Source: Nemertoderma westbladi (taxonomy: Eukaryota > Xenacoelomorpha > Nemertodermatida > Nemertodermatidae). Taken from it: a stretch of 47,383 nt of DNA. The translations under genes were made by a program, and so were the position numbers. Of this stretch, positions 1 through 11,100 are shown one piece after another. Under the pieces are notes generated by a model, which ran no database searches, was not told the origin of the DNA, and was given only the letters and a program-made list of their open reading frames with translations. The first letter of the stretch is position 1, and each line of letters begins with the position of its first letter. The DNA is taken from NCBI GenBank assembly GCA_032718475.1, contig JAUCBJ010004790.1:1-47383 (forward strand), in the 5' to 3' direction.

Positions 1-653
1 TTTGGGTATGATTATGAAAGATATTCTGGCCTAGAACATACACAGTCAGTGGTTGCAAATGCAAAGGTACCAGCACATAAGTAACACAAAGTACACAGTT
101 ACTACCGACCGAAGAAAAGTTTATTAGGTGATTTCGGACAAGCAGGAGTGCAGTTTAGAAAGTTGACAACACTGCTGCACGCACGTTATAATGGATATCA
201 TCCAATTGGTGTTCAGACAAACAGGGCAAAATTGCAGTAGAGGTAAAAAATCTCTGTTAAAAATAGGGAAACATTTTAATAATACGGAACTCTTAATAAG
301 AGGTTTTGTCATTGGTTAGTCGAGTAACGTAAGAATTTACCTAGCAACATGGAAATTTGGGGCAATATAATTAATTGGTTTATTTGGATATTTTCATGAA
401 TATAACCATTCTACACGTATTAGACATCATTCATTATTCCTCTATTGGAATTTCTTTATTCGAATAGATACCTTTTGTTTCATTATCATTTATTTCGCTG
501 CCGTGATGTTTTACAAATAACGCTTAAGCTGGTAATGATAGCTGGAGGTTACAGACCTTAAAGCATACAGTAAGTCTATTATTACGGTATATGCAGTCCA
601 GTGTCCAGTCAGTCCGTAGTCCCATTTAGTGAGAAATGTAACTATGAGAAATG
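1..653. other. AT-rich intergenic or intronic DNA, nothing recognised
   Basis: I see no domain-bearing reading frame, RNA gene or clear repeat in this stretch up to the left arm of the Harbinger element. It may be the continuing intron or downstream region of the minus-strand host gene, whose last recognised exon is at 7924-8110. Confidence 0.4.
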
Positions 654-1587
654 CAAACACGTGGTAAATACCACTGATAGAGGTCTTTGCTAGAGGTGTT
701 TACAAGGTAATTACTGGACATGATTGCCGGTAAACACTTGGTATATACCTAATGATATTCACAAAACTAAAAGTAGGTATTACCCACGTCTTTACCAAAT
801 TAGCTGGAGGAGGGGTCGGGCCCTATCAGTATTTTGCAAACACCGAATTTTTAAGCTGTATTGAATGATTAATTATATTAATTATGTCATCAATTGATTA
901 TTACAGTAGTACACCGTATTTCTCCCTTAATGATGTCATTTGGTTGAATTTTGATGATTGATAAAGGAGCTACAGAAACATAAGTCAAAATAATTTGAAG
1001 TCAAAAAATTTGTAGTGGCGTGATGCGGTCTGCTGTCAAACACCTTAATAGAGGCAAAAACAAAGCACCGACACTTAAACCCATTATTTCCCATACGAAA
1101 ACAATGCAGTTTTTTTTTTTTTTTTACTTTACAAGCCTCATTTATTCACAAAATAATAAAAACCTTCAGAAATACAAACACAATTATAGGCACTATAACA
1201 AACAATTAAAAACAGTAATTACAGAAACGCGGGAAATTTAAAAACTTAAACAACAACAAACAGGTAAACTGCACCACCACCAAACAGCCTGTAACCTATC
1301 TAAACATGCCTGCGCCTGGCTCTGAGTCGGCGTTCGCTAACACGATGGAGGTGTCAGCGACATCTGCTGCTCGTACCGGTCTCTTGGCAATTGAAAAACA
1401 ATGCAGTTACTCACTGAGAATGACTCCCCCTAGCGGTAACGGAAGAGTAACACTACTAGGCCTGTATTAGTCATTGCAAAGATATACTGGTACCGGGTAC
1501 TGATTATCAAAAGTTTCACTTTCGGACTTAGGCCAACTATGTACACGGTACTGTTTTGTGATCGTTGCTAGGTGACAATAATAACAA

Positions 1588-2036
1588 TTATCTCAAAGAG
1601 TTTAAATCAACACAAGATACTACATGGGGGAACCCAGCGATTTCAAAGAAACATTTCTGTGCTTGCTGATGAGAAGTTTCAGTAATTGGGAACTTTATGA
1701 AGTCATTTATATTACTATTCAGGGAATACATGAAGGTGGAAATAATACGTGAAACTGTGGGCTGGCTGATGTTAAAAGTATCAGCCACATCCAGCTGCCT
1801 GGCTGCAGTTGCCAGATATCGCAGTGCAACCATTACTGAGACTTCAACGGCCTGCTTCTGTCAGTGATGCGGGCCAAATCGGGCGCTACTATATCGGCAA
1901 TGAATTTGACACCTTCTTTATCAAATCGGAAACGAGTGATCAATTCTAAGTTGTTGTAGTGGTCAAATGGGAGGTAGATAGTCTTTAAAACATTTGGTAA
2001 TCGCGGTAAATTATTGAGATTTATAAAAGCAGCCAT
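1588..2036 (-). pseudogene. HARBI1-like transposase, 5' half only, frameshifted
   Basis: Two consecutive minus-strand frames together resemble the N-terminal half of PIF/Harbinger (HARBI1-type) transposases. The first (1833-2036) contains the LITRFRFDKEGVKFI segment and ends RSRPLK. The second (1588-1833) contains LRYLATAARQLDVADTFNIS, then QPTVSRI, a helix-turn-helix-like block, and FFEIAGFPHVVSCVD, whose D fits the first acidic residue of the DDE triad. The family usually continues for about 200 more residues with two further acidic residues, which are absent here. The two parts are offset by one base near 1833-1850. This is a dead fragment lying between the inverted arms of its own element. 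Confidence 0.7.
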
Positions 2037-2445
2037 TTCTGTACTACCGGGTACCTTTGAATATATTGGTGTATCCGGAAAAATACCCCCTCCCTCTCTT
2101 GACTTATCTATGTCATTATTTCTCAGAGGTCAGACTCTCTATGATTGTATCACATTGGAACCCAGTGTATACAGTTCTGGTATATAAAGGAGTAGCCACC
2201 AAGGATATTGCTACCGACATAATTTCCTTGAATAACATTAATATCGTTACTTAAGGGAAAAACGCAGGTTGGAAAGGCTGGATTTTCTAACCAAAACAAT
2301 AAACGATATATATAATACTGTATATGTGATCCCTAGATTATAAACGCACAAAGTTTTCAATCACCACTATTCATACTGTCAATATGGCAACTTCTACTAA
2401 GGGATGATTTCGATTTCTCTAGTGGGAGCTAAATTCTTGGGTGGG

Positions 2446-2470
2446 GAGGGGGGGGGGGGGGGGGGGGGGG
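2446..2470. repeat. Poly-G tract
   Basis: A run of about 25 G, preceded by GGGTGGGGA. Long mononucleotide G or C tracts recur in this window (4819-4838, 5569-5594, 26098-26111, 40544-40561), so they seem to be a genome habit. Lengths are unreliable in sequence assemblies. Confidence 0.8.
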
Positions 2471-2765
2471 TTCACTGAGACACCGGTAAGCATATTTGCA
2501 ATTGGGGTGTCATTTTATAGCTTATGAAATTATTTCTGGGCTTCTAATATTTGGTGAATATCATTAGGTATATACCACGTGTTTACTGGCCATCATGTCC
2601 AGTAATAATTACCTAGTAAACACCTCTATCAAAGACCTATGTTAGAGGTATTTACCATGTGTTTGTTTTTCGTGAATACGGCTTTGGGCGAGTTGTTTGC
2701 CAGTAGGCAATACCCAGCTAGTAACTACCTAGCTGGGTAATACCTACTTTCGTGAATACGGCTTC

Positions 2766-3197
2766 AGGTATCTGCCCGAAGTTGTGCTGAGAGGCATCTT
2801 AAAGCTGATAGTCCTGAAGAACGTGTTGATAATTAAAATTATGACTTTCGAAACTTACTAGGGCAGCCACCAAGCATCGAGGTCAGTCCCACCAGAAAAA
2901 TGGATGCACCCATAGAAAAAGGGCACTTTACACCTGCCGAACTCCAGGGAAGCATTAGAAGCATGTCCATGTCCAATCATAAAGCGAGTGGATTAGATGA
3001 AATCCCAGCGGAGGTATGGAAAACAGGAGGGCCTAACAGACCATGATTGGATGTTTGCAACCGGATGCTGAAAGGGGAATAGCTAACTAAAGCCTCTCCC
3101 CAAAAAAGGATACTTCGGTTTCGGTATACCAACAAACAATCATGGGATCAACCTCCTTGTGGTTGCTGCCAAAATATACAACAAAATAATGTTAGTT
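2766..3197 (+). pseudogene. LINE family A fragment (linker and start of reverse transcriptase)
   Basis: The plus strand matches the middle of the family A LINE at 12322-15178. It carries the KADSPEERV block, the [17 protein letters not shown] block and the NYRG-like / [13 protein letters not shown] block that begins the reverse transcriptase. Several frameshifts and stops are visible, for example GGGGAATAGCTAAC where family A reads GEKPPP. It stops abruptly at about 3197, beside a T run and a perfect palindrome. Confidence 0.75.
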
Positions 3198-3205
3198 TTT
3201 TTTGT

Positions 3206-3237
3206 GGAATTCGGCTTTCTGCAGAAAGCCGAATTCC
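3206..3237. repeat. 32-bp perfect palindrome
   Basis: Two 16-base arms with no spacer: GGAATTCGGCTTTCTG followed by its exact reverse complement. It sits 9 bases after the broken end of the LINE A fragment. It could form a cruciform or RNA hairpin. Its arms resemble EcoRI/PstI linker sequence from TA-cloning vectors, so a cloning artefact cannot be excluded from sequence alone. Confidence 0.85.
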
Positions 3238-3434
3238 GAAAGCTATTTTACTATCTATAGGCTGTCAAAGCCCAGACTTTGTATTTTTAAATTATTTTAT
3301 TTGTTTTGCCCATTGCGTTCTAGACCAGTAGTCTGTAGTCGCAATCAGGATGTTTCACCTAGATGATTTAAAAGTGCTTTAGTAGGAATAGGAGGGGAAT
3401 TGTGGTAAGGAAACCTGAGGGAGGAGACTATAAG

Positions 3435-4630
3435 TGTTAAAGCTTTTGCGGCAAAAATGTGTCGTTTTTGTGCAATTCGCGAACTTCTCTAAAAGGGCCA
3501 GCATTATTTCAAAGTATTAGAAAATGTATAGACTTATGCCCTCTAGCGTCTGTTTTGGTACAGAGCTACCTTTTTGTTGGCCAATGCGACAAAATCCTTC
3601 ATTCCTGAGATTCTGACTTCTGCCCAGAACATCAGCGGCCAGAGAGAATCATAGAACGCAAATCAATTAATAACTCTTTCCACTCATACTTTCCACTCAT
3701 ACTCTTCCACTCATACTCTTTCCACTCATACTCTTTCCACTCATACTCTTTCCACTCATACTCTTTCCACTCATACTCTTTCCACTCATACTCTTTCCAC
3801 TCATACTCTTTCCACTCATACTCTTTCCACTCATACTCTTTCCACTCATACTCTTTCCACTCATACTCTTTCCACTCATACTCTTTCCACTCATACTCTT
3901 TCCACTCATACTCTTTCCACTCATACTCTTTCCACTCTCATAACTTTGCTTGTTGACACTGCCGGCACCGCATCCCCTATACTGTTTTATATAACTGTTA
4001 TTTACTGTGGTTTGTAACCTATTTAATTGATGCTTATATTTGGAGAATACTTATGAATAATCGATAATTTCCTTGACTTTCTTGATTATTGAGGTAAGCA
4101 GAGGGGAACATTAGTAACAATTGCTTGGCTCAAATTACAGTGGTCTCTATGAATTCATGCTATTTCATAACCCCCCAACGTACGTGAGTTAAATTCCTCC
4201 TTATATGTGAGTAAAATTGGTGACAGTCGGCAAATAGGCGTATTTCAGTACTATTATTGTCAGTAACGTGAGTGTGAACGATTAACAATACATTCCTAAA
4301 GAATGTAAACATTTGCGTTATCGCATGACCATCCGTTGTAATTAGTATAAGTCATAACTCTGCGTGGTATTTAAAGCGCAGCATCTAGAGGAACTGTTGG
4401 TATTGCCCTGAAAATAAGCAGAGTTTTTGGAGATTATATAGTAGAAATCAATCGAATAATACAAAGTAGCCTACCCCTCTCTCTGCCATAGAATTCAGTC
4501 TCCCACACACGGTGGGTCATACGCCGCGCTAGTTTGACTTCGGCTGTGTTCATATTTTGGACGGGCTGTCAGACATTATAAGACACATAAATTAACAGGT
4601 TAAACTGTTAAAGGTCTAAAAGCGCGAACA
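3435..4630 (+). mobile_element. Solo LTR with 5-bp target duplication ATAAG
   Basis: This unit begins TGTTAAAGCTTTTGCGGC and ends GCGCGAACA (TG...CA ends). It is flanked by ATAAG at 3430-3434 and 4631-4635, a 5-bp duplication typical of LTR elements including BEL/Pao. A diverged copy with the same start and end lies at 32346-33412, upstream of the BEL/Pao gag-pol. Shared blocks include CAGAACGCAAATC, GGAGAATACTTA and the GAGTGTGAAC block. It contains a 15-bp minisatellite that the other copy lacks. No coding sequence lies beside it, so it is read as a solo LTR. Confidence 0.75.
3676..3937. repeat. 15-bp minisatellite, about 17 units
   Basis: The unit TCCACTCATACTCTT is repeated almost without change from 3721 to about 3937, with shortened units just upstream (3676-3720). 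On the minus strand it gives an open (MSGKS)n frame. That frame is a by-product of a 15-bp unit without stops and not evidence of a protein. It lies within the solo LTR and is absent from the related LTR at 32346-33412. Confidence 0.9.
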
Positions 4631-4815
4631 ATAAGGGAAAGGTGCAAAAAGCAAAATAAAAATAGGAGACGAACAGAAAACCCGCCCAACCATTCAACTT
4701 CACATTCAAAAATATACAATATTGTTCATATTTCTCAATAATAACGGTCAGATTACATTACTACTTGAAGTAGAAGCAAAACATTAGTAAAGTTAATATT
4801 GAGATTGTAAGTTAA

Positions 4816-5594
4816 GCTGGGGGGGGGGGGGGGGGGGGTACACCATTTTGGTCAAAAATATGTCGAAATTTATGATTTTATTTTTATGATATGATTTTAT
4901 GATCTATTATACTGCACCATTGAATGGTGTTTCCAAATCTGAAAACCGCTATTTAATAGCTCTTTTAGTTTTCAAGTTATAACAATTTCCATTTAGGGAT
5001 TCCTATTGAAATTACTATTACTATGTATAATAAAAGGTCGATTATCTCCAAATATTTTTTTTATGAAATTGTCAAATTCAAAACCCTACTACTTCTACAA
5101 TTTTTGAGCAATTAGTCTAAAACGTTCTGTGGGTGTCTACATAGCCACCCTGCATAAAAGTATCAGACAACTTTTCGAAATTATTTGTTAATAAAATTTA
5201 ATACTATTTATAGCAAACCTAAAAATTAGGCATAAATTTGCAGCGCCACCTAGCGGTGCAGAATTATTTTCACAAAATTTCGCCTGATAGTTATGTTGCC
5301 CCATGCCATCTTTGATCTATCATATAAAAAAACCTTTCATGTGATTAGATTCAAAACTGTAAAAGCCTTAGGGTTTTAAGCGCAACCAAGTTTTTTTTGT
5401 TGTAAACTAGTATTAACTAATATTAAATAGCGAAAAATAAAAATTTTCTAACCTGTCATGTAGAATAGCATCTTAGGCACCAATATTCCAAATTATAGTT
5501 ATAGCCAAAACCAAACAATTTTGAAACGCTGAGAGTGATAAATCGATGAGTTGTCCGAAAATGGTGTACCCCCCCCCCCCCCCCCCCCCCCCCC
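4816..5594. mobile_element. TTAA-flanked TIR element with poly-G ends, non-coding
   Basis: The left end is a G run (4819-4838) followed by TACACCATTTT. The right end is AAAATGGTGTACC running into a C run (5569-5594), its reverse complement. TTAA occurs at 4812-4815 and directly after the right end at 5595-5598, which fits a piggyBac-type TTAA duplication, although three extra bases (GCT) separate the left TTAA from the G run. The roughly 780-bp interior has no credible reading frame. It includes the CACCTAGCGGTGCAG motif seen in other repeats here. Confidence 0.55.
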
Positions 5595-5828
5595 TTAAAT
5601 CGGATTAATGAACCTAATTTGGTAATTCATTCATTCATTTCATTCCCGGATTTGGCCCCGGTGGCTTTAATTGAATTAAAATGTTAAAACCAAATATATA
5701 AAACGTCACATGACCGGTACTATAAATATTACAAAACATGACCGGTATATATAGACGATAAAATATTGCAAAACACATAAAACAGCAGAATATTATACTA
5801 TACATACTTTGCTCTATCGACAGAATAA

Positions 5829-5930
5829 AATATTTAGGGTTGCACAATATAATATATATTTTGTCCCAAGATCGTTAAAATATTTAGGGTTCCAGAATAT
5901 AATATATATTATTTTTTGTCCCAAGATCGT
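5829..5930. repeat. Imperfect tandem duplication, about 50 bp
   Basis: The segment AATATTTAGGGTTGCACAAT ... GTCCCAAGATCGT is followed at once by a second copy, AATATTTAGGGTTCCAGAAT ... GTCCCAAGATCGT, with a small AT insertion. Confidence 0.8.
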
Positions 5931-6360
5931 GGTCGGAATTCTAAACGATCTATTATTGTTTTTCCTAAGTTCCACACCAGTGTATGTGTTGCTTCTAAAC
6001 TATTTGCCACCTGGGTTGAAAATATTCAACTAACACGTCATGTTTTATGTTGAAATTATACTTGGGTTTATTTAAAACTACCTGCATATATAGTGCGTCA
6101 AAGTGAATGCTGAAACGTGTGTTAATTAAGTCGTGTTTTCCTTCCTGTTTTTTCTGATAAATGATCTGTTTAATTTTGTATTGATTAATTGAGAGTGCTT
6201 CTAGCGATGGAATTCCAAGTTGAAATGCGTATCTGCTGTAATCTTGTAGCATTAAATCTTTCGATATTCCCGCTATGTGGTGAGAAAGGAAGTAATAAGA
6301 GAGATAGATCCCCTTGGTATTAGAATTGAATGCGCTGTAATTAGAGCGAAGACTTGCTGA
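5931..6360. other. No recognised feature; 85-codon minus-strand open frame of unknown meaning
   Basis: A minus-strand frame of 85 codons (5995-6252) is open here. I recognise no domain in it, it lacks convincing splice sites, and the composition is typical of surrounding AT-rich DNA. It is left unassigned. Confidence 0.3.
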
Positions 6361-7480
6361 TTAGGTCGGAGACTGTAGATCCATTCCTCTGTTTTTGCAT
6401 AGAGCAGCAGTCCAGAGATGGACTAGCTAGCCTCAGTTAATACCCTAACACTTGGGTCCCCAATGCGACAAGATGAGCTGGCAGCCCTGGCAGACAAGCT
6501 GAGTAACAGGTATGAGTCTCTCGTTTCTGGTGTGGCAGATCAAAGCGAGGGATATACTGCCTTCACAGACGCAGTCAAATTACCAGCGAACAGATCCTGT
6601 ATACCCTCGACCTGACCACAGAATTCGCAAGTGCCGAAACTACCTCTCTAAGGCACAGAATGAATTCCGCCGAATCGGGCATACTAGGACAGCCAAGGAT
6701 GCAGTTAATGGTTAATGGTAATAGTTAATGCTGATAATGGCAGGCAATCAGCCCAGGCATGGCCATCAATAAACCTGCTCACTGGGAGCAAAACCCAACC
6801 AACTACTAAGGCAGAAACTTATCAATAATGGTTGGGAAGCCCACATTTTGAGAAGCTTCAGAACAATGACAGGGTATTATCTAATAACTTTGATGCATAT
6901 CGTGTGTCTGAGTTTGTGCTCACAGATAGATATTCCCATTTGTGACATTTCCTTTGCTAAAATCAAGATGCAGCTAGGAGCATCACGACCAATCGTGTCA
7001 GTGGAGTAGATGGTTCCACCACCTTTGTGTCTACTGCTGATGGTGACACAGATCCATTCAAAGTCTTAAGGGGAGTCCTTCGGGGTGATACGCTTGCACC
7101 ATTCTTATTCGTAATTGTGGTTTATTATGTTATACGCATGTCCTTAGACCATCTTAATAAGATGGGGTGATTGTAACATTCCCTACTGGCACAAGAAGTA
7201 GAGGAAATCCAGCTAATTATCTTACTGATCTAGACTTTGCTGATGACTTAGGGGTACTGTCAGAATCACTAGAGGGAGCCCAACGGCTCCCCAGCTCATT
7301 AGAACAGGGTGCTTCTAGTGTTTGTCATTTTGTACATTCCAAGAAGTCCAAATTTTTGACCGTTAATTGTGACAGCCCTCAAGAAATCGTAAGGGCATAG
7401 GCTCTAGGGATTGATTGCTTGAGCATGTTGATGACTTCAGCTACTTGGGATCATGAATCCGGAAAACAGGTAAGACCTTC
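6361..7480 (+). pseudogene. LINE family B copy, degenerate and internally deleted
   Basis: The start (6361-6470) matches in reverse the region upstream of the 43494-46340 LINE B copy, sharing the GGTCCCCAATGCGACAAG block. It then carries the linker domain (SEGYTAFTDAVKL), the KPTTKAE-like block and a jump into the reverse transcriptase: FVSTADGDTDPFKVLRGVL, then GDTLAPFLFVIVV, then LDFADDLGVLSESLEGAQRL with the FADD catalytic motif at about 7222-7233. Frameshifts, stops and a deletion of most of the finger and palm region make it inactive. It dies out near 7480 before the C-terminal domain. Confidence 0.75.
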
Positions 7481-7923
7481 GGATATCCTGATCATACATT
7501 CACAGACACTTCGTGGCTGTCCTTTCCCTAGATATGGGAACATTAAAAAATATAATAAAATTATAGCTGACTGCAGTTCTTACCTTCTTCTTACCTTATC
7601 GTAGGAAAACTGTCCTACATGTTGTGTTGTAGGCTGACTCACACCGTGTCTGTTAGTAGGTCATGATTGAAAATTGACAATGCTATTTGGCTGTTTGCAT
7701 TATGTTGAAAGGTCTTGTATTACATAATTTCAAATTACTAGGTCAAAAATAGTGTTAGCATTTTTTAAATTGAAGTGGTAGCTTAAAACTAGAATAAGAT
7801 AATAATAAAATAACACAATAACACAATAAAACTACACTCATTCATTGGACTGTAAAGTTTCTAAGTAAATCCAAGCAATTTGCAAATGTTTTTACTTTAT
7901 ATCTGGATTGGATGGAGGTCTAC
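7481..7923. other. No recognised feature (possible intron 8 of the host gene)
   Basis: AT-rich sequence between the LINE B fragment and exon 8. The splice donor of exon 8 (GTAGAC on the minus strand at 7923-7918) points into this region. I found no following phase-0 exon here. Confidence 0.4.
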
Positions 7924-8110
7924 TTGAATAGCTCTATCATTTTCATCACGAGCCAGCCATCGGTTGCATGGGAAGATGTCTGTATGGTCGTTCATCGTAA
8001 CTTCTACTTTATTAAGATGCCACCCTGGACCTCCACCAGCATTATCATGTCGAATGTGCAACTTGTAAAGATTTCCCAGATCATTGAGATGAAATTGAAA
8101 CACATCGATT
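7924..8110 (-). CDS. Host gene exon 8: C-terminal half of PLAT/LH2 domain
   Basis: The acceptor is TTTATATTCTATAG and the exon starts at phase 2. It encodes [20 protein letters not shown], then [16 protein letters not shown] and [17 protein letters not shown], a near-consensus PLAT core including the LxIxHDN and GWxLxKVEV signatures. The donor CAA|GTAGAC leaves phase 0. It is separated from exon 7 by an 8250-base intron filled with a minisatellite, a LINE and small inverted-repeat elements. The next exon was not found in the remaining 7.9 kb. Confidence 0.8.
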
Positions 8111-11100
8111 CTATAGAATATAAAGATGCGTGAAAATATAAGAAATTATTATCACCTTGCAAAATATCGAGGACTATTCCAACAGCAACAATTCATAACA
8201 AAGTGCCACGATATTGGCGACAGACTGCATGATCAATCAGCGCATTCCGATAACATGTGAAATATTTCAGCTGAAGCATATGTGCTGATAAATTAATAAT
8301 AATATTTTGTTACATATGTCAACTTAACAGCTTTATGGTGAATTACTCGTAACGCTGCAAAGTACTACTTTGCAGCGTTGCGGCCTATAGGGCAGAACGC
8401 TGCAAAGAAATCAATAACATGGAAACAACTTAAATTACCGTATTCTAGAATGTATTATTTTCATTTATATTAATGCGTGCTGTGTTAGCGCATTTGACAA
8501 AAAAGACGTTTTTTTTAACGATATATACACTCCGTGCGGAGTAAATTTAATCTTTACTATAAGAACTATAAAAATAATAAAATAATTAAAATTAAAATTT
8601 GGTAATTACACCATACAGTTGGCTAAAAGTGAATTAAACTGGACTGAAAACTGAACTAAAAAGGAAGTTTTTAACCTCTATTTTATATATTTTGACTCTT
8701 TCCGATTGTTTTGTAGAGCACACAAGAATGCGAGTAAAACACGAAGTGGGGACTTCGCGCAGCACGAAGTTGGCAGAGCCTTAGCGAATTGACACTGTTA
8801 GGGGGTAGGTCAATTTATGCAAATAGTCACGTTGGCCCTCTAGCGGCAGACTGGAGAACTGCAGATGGATTCGCCTCCTTTGAAAGTCACAGCTAATGGT
8901 CTAATACATATCTGCCAAGTTTCAGCTTAAACGGATTAAAAGCAAAGAAATGGGAGGGCATTTAATGTTTAGACATGTGGCCCTCTAGCGGGAGACCATT
9001 GCACTGATGGTGTCTGAAAGTCTCTCAAAAATCTCAACTTTTGCTCATATTGATACCTACAAATTTTCAACTTGGCAGCTTTAAATCCGACAAAGTTATT
9101 AGCATGTCAAAATCGTAACGACGACGACGACGACAACGACGACGACGACAACTATTTGCATAAATTGACCCACCCCCTAACAGTGTCAATTCGCTAAGGC
9201 TCCGCCAACTTCGTGGCTCGCTCCACACCCAGTCTGAAACACTGAAACGGTAATGGCGCTATAGTGTACCATCAATGGAAGGCCGTTCTAGTGAATCACT
9301 TTTATTCCCTCTTCCCCACAATTGTATTGATTTGCTCAATGTTTCGCTCAGTCTATAACGGTAACTGATCATCTATTATATTTCACTAATATACAGTACC
9401 GGGAGGGTGTGGCGGCACGATACAATAAGTAAATGTCTGACTAATTATTTACGAAAGGGCTCAAGTCTGGCGATGGTGTTTCCCTTTAGGGGAAACGTAT
9501 TGAAACTATTATGTATCTGTTTATATTATTATCGCTACGGTAATCAATTTATGGCAACTCTCAATCATGGTATTATTAATATTAAGAGCTTCACTTGCAT
9601 TACAGGTAAGAAATATCGCCATAGATTAATTAATTATTGAGTTAGAGGCAAGACAACACACATAAATCTGTCACAATTGTCCAGGTTATCAATAATCCTT
9701 AGCTATAGAGACCTACCTGGGTTTGGTGCCTAGAAAATGTCTTTGATCTCGGGGTATCAGCGATATTATATTAACCAAATAATAGCAACAAATAAATTGA
9801 ATTTACCGGTACGATATGAAATATTATAACAAATAATTATAACCAACGAATGTATAATTTAATTATAGACAACAGAGACAGTTAACCAACGAATGTATAA
9901 TTTAATTATAGACAACAGAGACAGTTAAGTAATAATCACCAGTCAATTAAAGTTGACCGGGGTTTTTACCCTTTACATGTATAAATAAGTATGACTCCAC
10001 TAAACAATTAATGTCAATGGTAATAGTAAGAGTGAGTGCAAGCCATTGGACCAATTAATAGTAATTAACCTTATCAATAAAAAATGGAACTTTAAACTTA
10101 AATTGAGCAAAATAAGTAAACTAAATTCGCAAAGAACACATTTGCATTAACATGCTGCTTTATTCAATAAAGCAGCATGTGCCAGTTTGCTGTAACGGGA
10201 CTAGCTACTGTACAGTATGTAAATAATTATTGTTTAATGTGTAAGACTGTATTCCATATGTCGAAATGTCCTATAGAAAGTGAGCAAAGAAAATATGGCG
10301 ACTGTGTTCAGTAAAACTAAACGGACACAGACGGAGACTCAGTTTGCTTCAGTCGACGATGGATCAAAGATTTATCACTACAATGCAGGAGATAACAAGA
10401 ATAAACTTAATTAGATATAAATGTAATAGTACCGGTACCTGTTAATAATTTTCACTTATATTCGAAATAGTGTATTATATGATTAAAATGTTCAAATGAG
10501 CATCCATAAAATCCTTTCTTCACATACCGAACGCTGATGAGTTGACATAATGTAACAAAATTACATACATCATTGCTTGTAAAGGGCACTTTACAGCGTT
10601 AAAGACCCTTGTTTATTTATGTAAACCTCCCTCGCTGCGCTCGCTCGGTACATTAATAAACTCGGGTCGTAACGCTGCTGCATGGTGCTACTTTGCAGAC
10701 AATGATGTAAATAGTTATTACAATATATTGAATATAATATTAAAGTAAACTATCGTTAAACAGATCTACTGTAAATCACCACCATAAAAATATGTGTTTG
10801 GGCGTAATACCAATAGTAGTCCTATTTACTATAATAAATACGTACATAGACGTAAGAGGTTAGCGTGTCAGAGGAGAAACATTTGCTTGGCAATGACAAT
10901 ATCATACATACAATATTGCAATGTTCTAGAGTTAATATACGGAAATACTGTAATAACCTGAAGCGAATAAAACTGAATTATCACTGATGCCGTTCCAGAA
11001 GCAAATTAACCTGTATAATTACCGAGGCCGCAGGCCGAGGTTATTATATTAGGTTAATTTGCAGAAAATAATAATTAATTTAATTTAATTTTTTATGAAG

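Larger units (their letters stand above)
654..2665 (-). mobile_element. Harbinger-type DNA transposon remnant with about 115-bp terminal inverted repeats
   Basis: The left arm (about 654-771, beginning CAAACACGTGGTAAATA) is matched in reverse complement by the right arm (about 2553-2665), with a few mismatches and small indels. Between them is a broken PIF/Harbinger transposase fragment on the minus strand. I could not find the 3-bp TWA target duplication usual for Harbinger, so the exact ends are uncertain. A 17-bp direct repeat (TTCGTGAATACGGCTT region, about 2677 and 2750) and a further hairpin (2707-2752) lie just outside the right arm. The interior also has a poly-T stretch (1110-1124) and a poly-G tract (2446-2470). 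Confidence 0.6.

Noticed and set aside
3697-3924. Open frame encoding a (MSGKS)n repeat protein.
   Set aside because: It is only the 15-bp minisatellite read in a stop-free frame inside an LTR.
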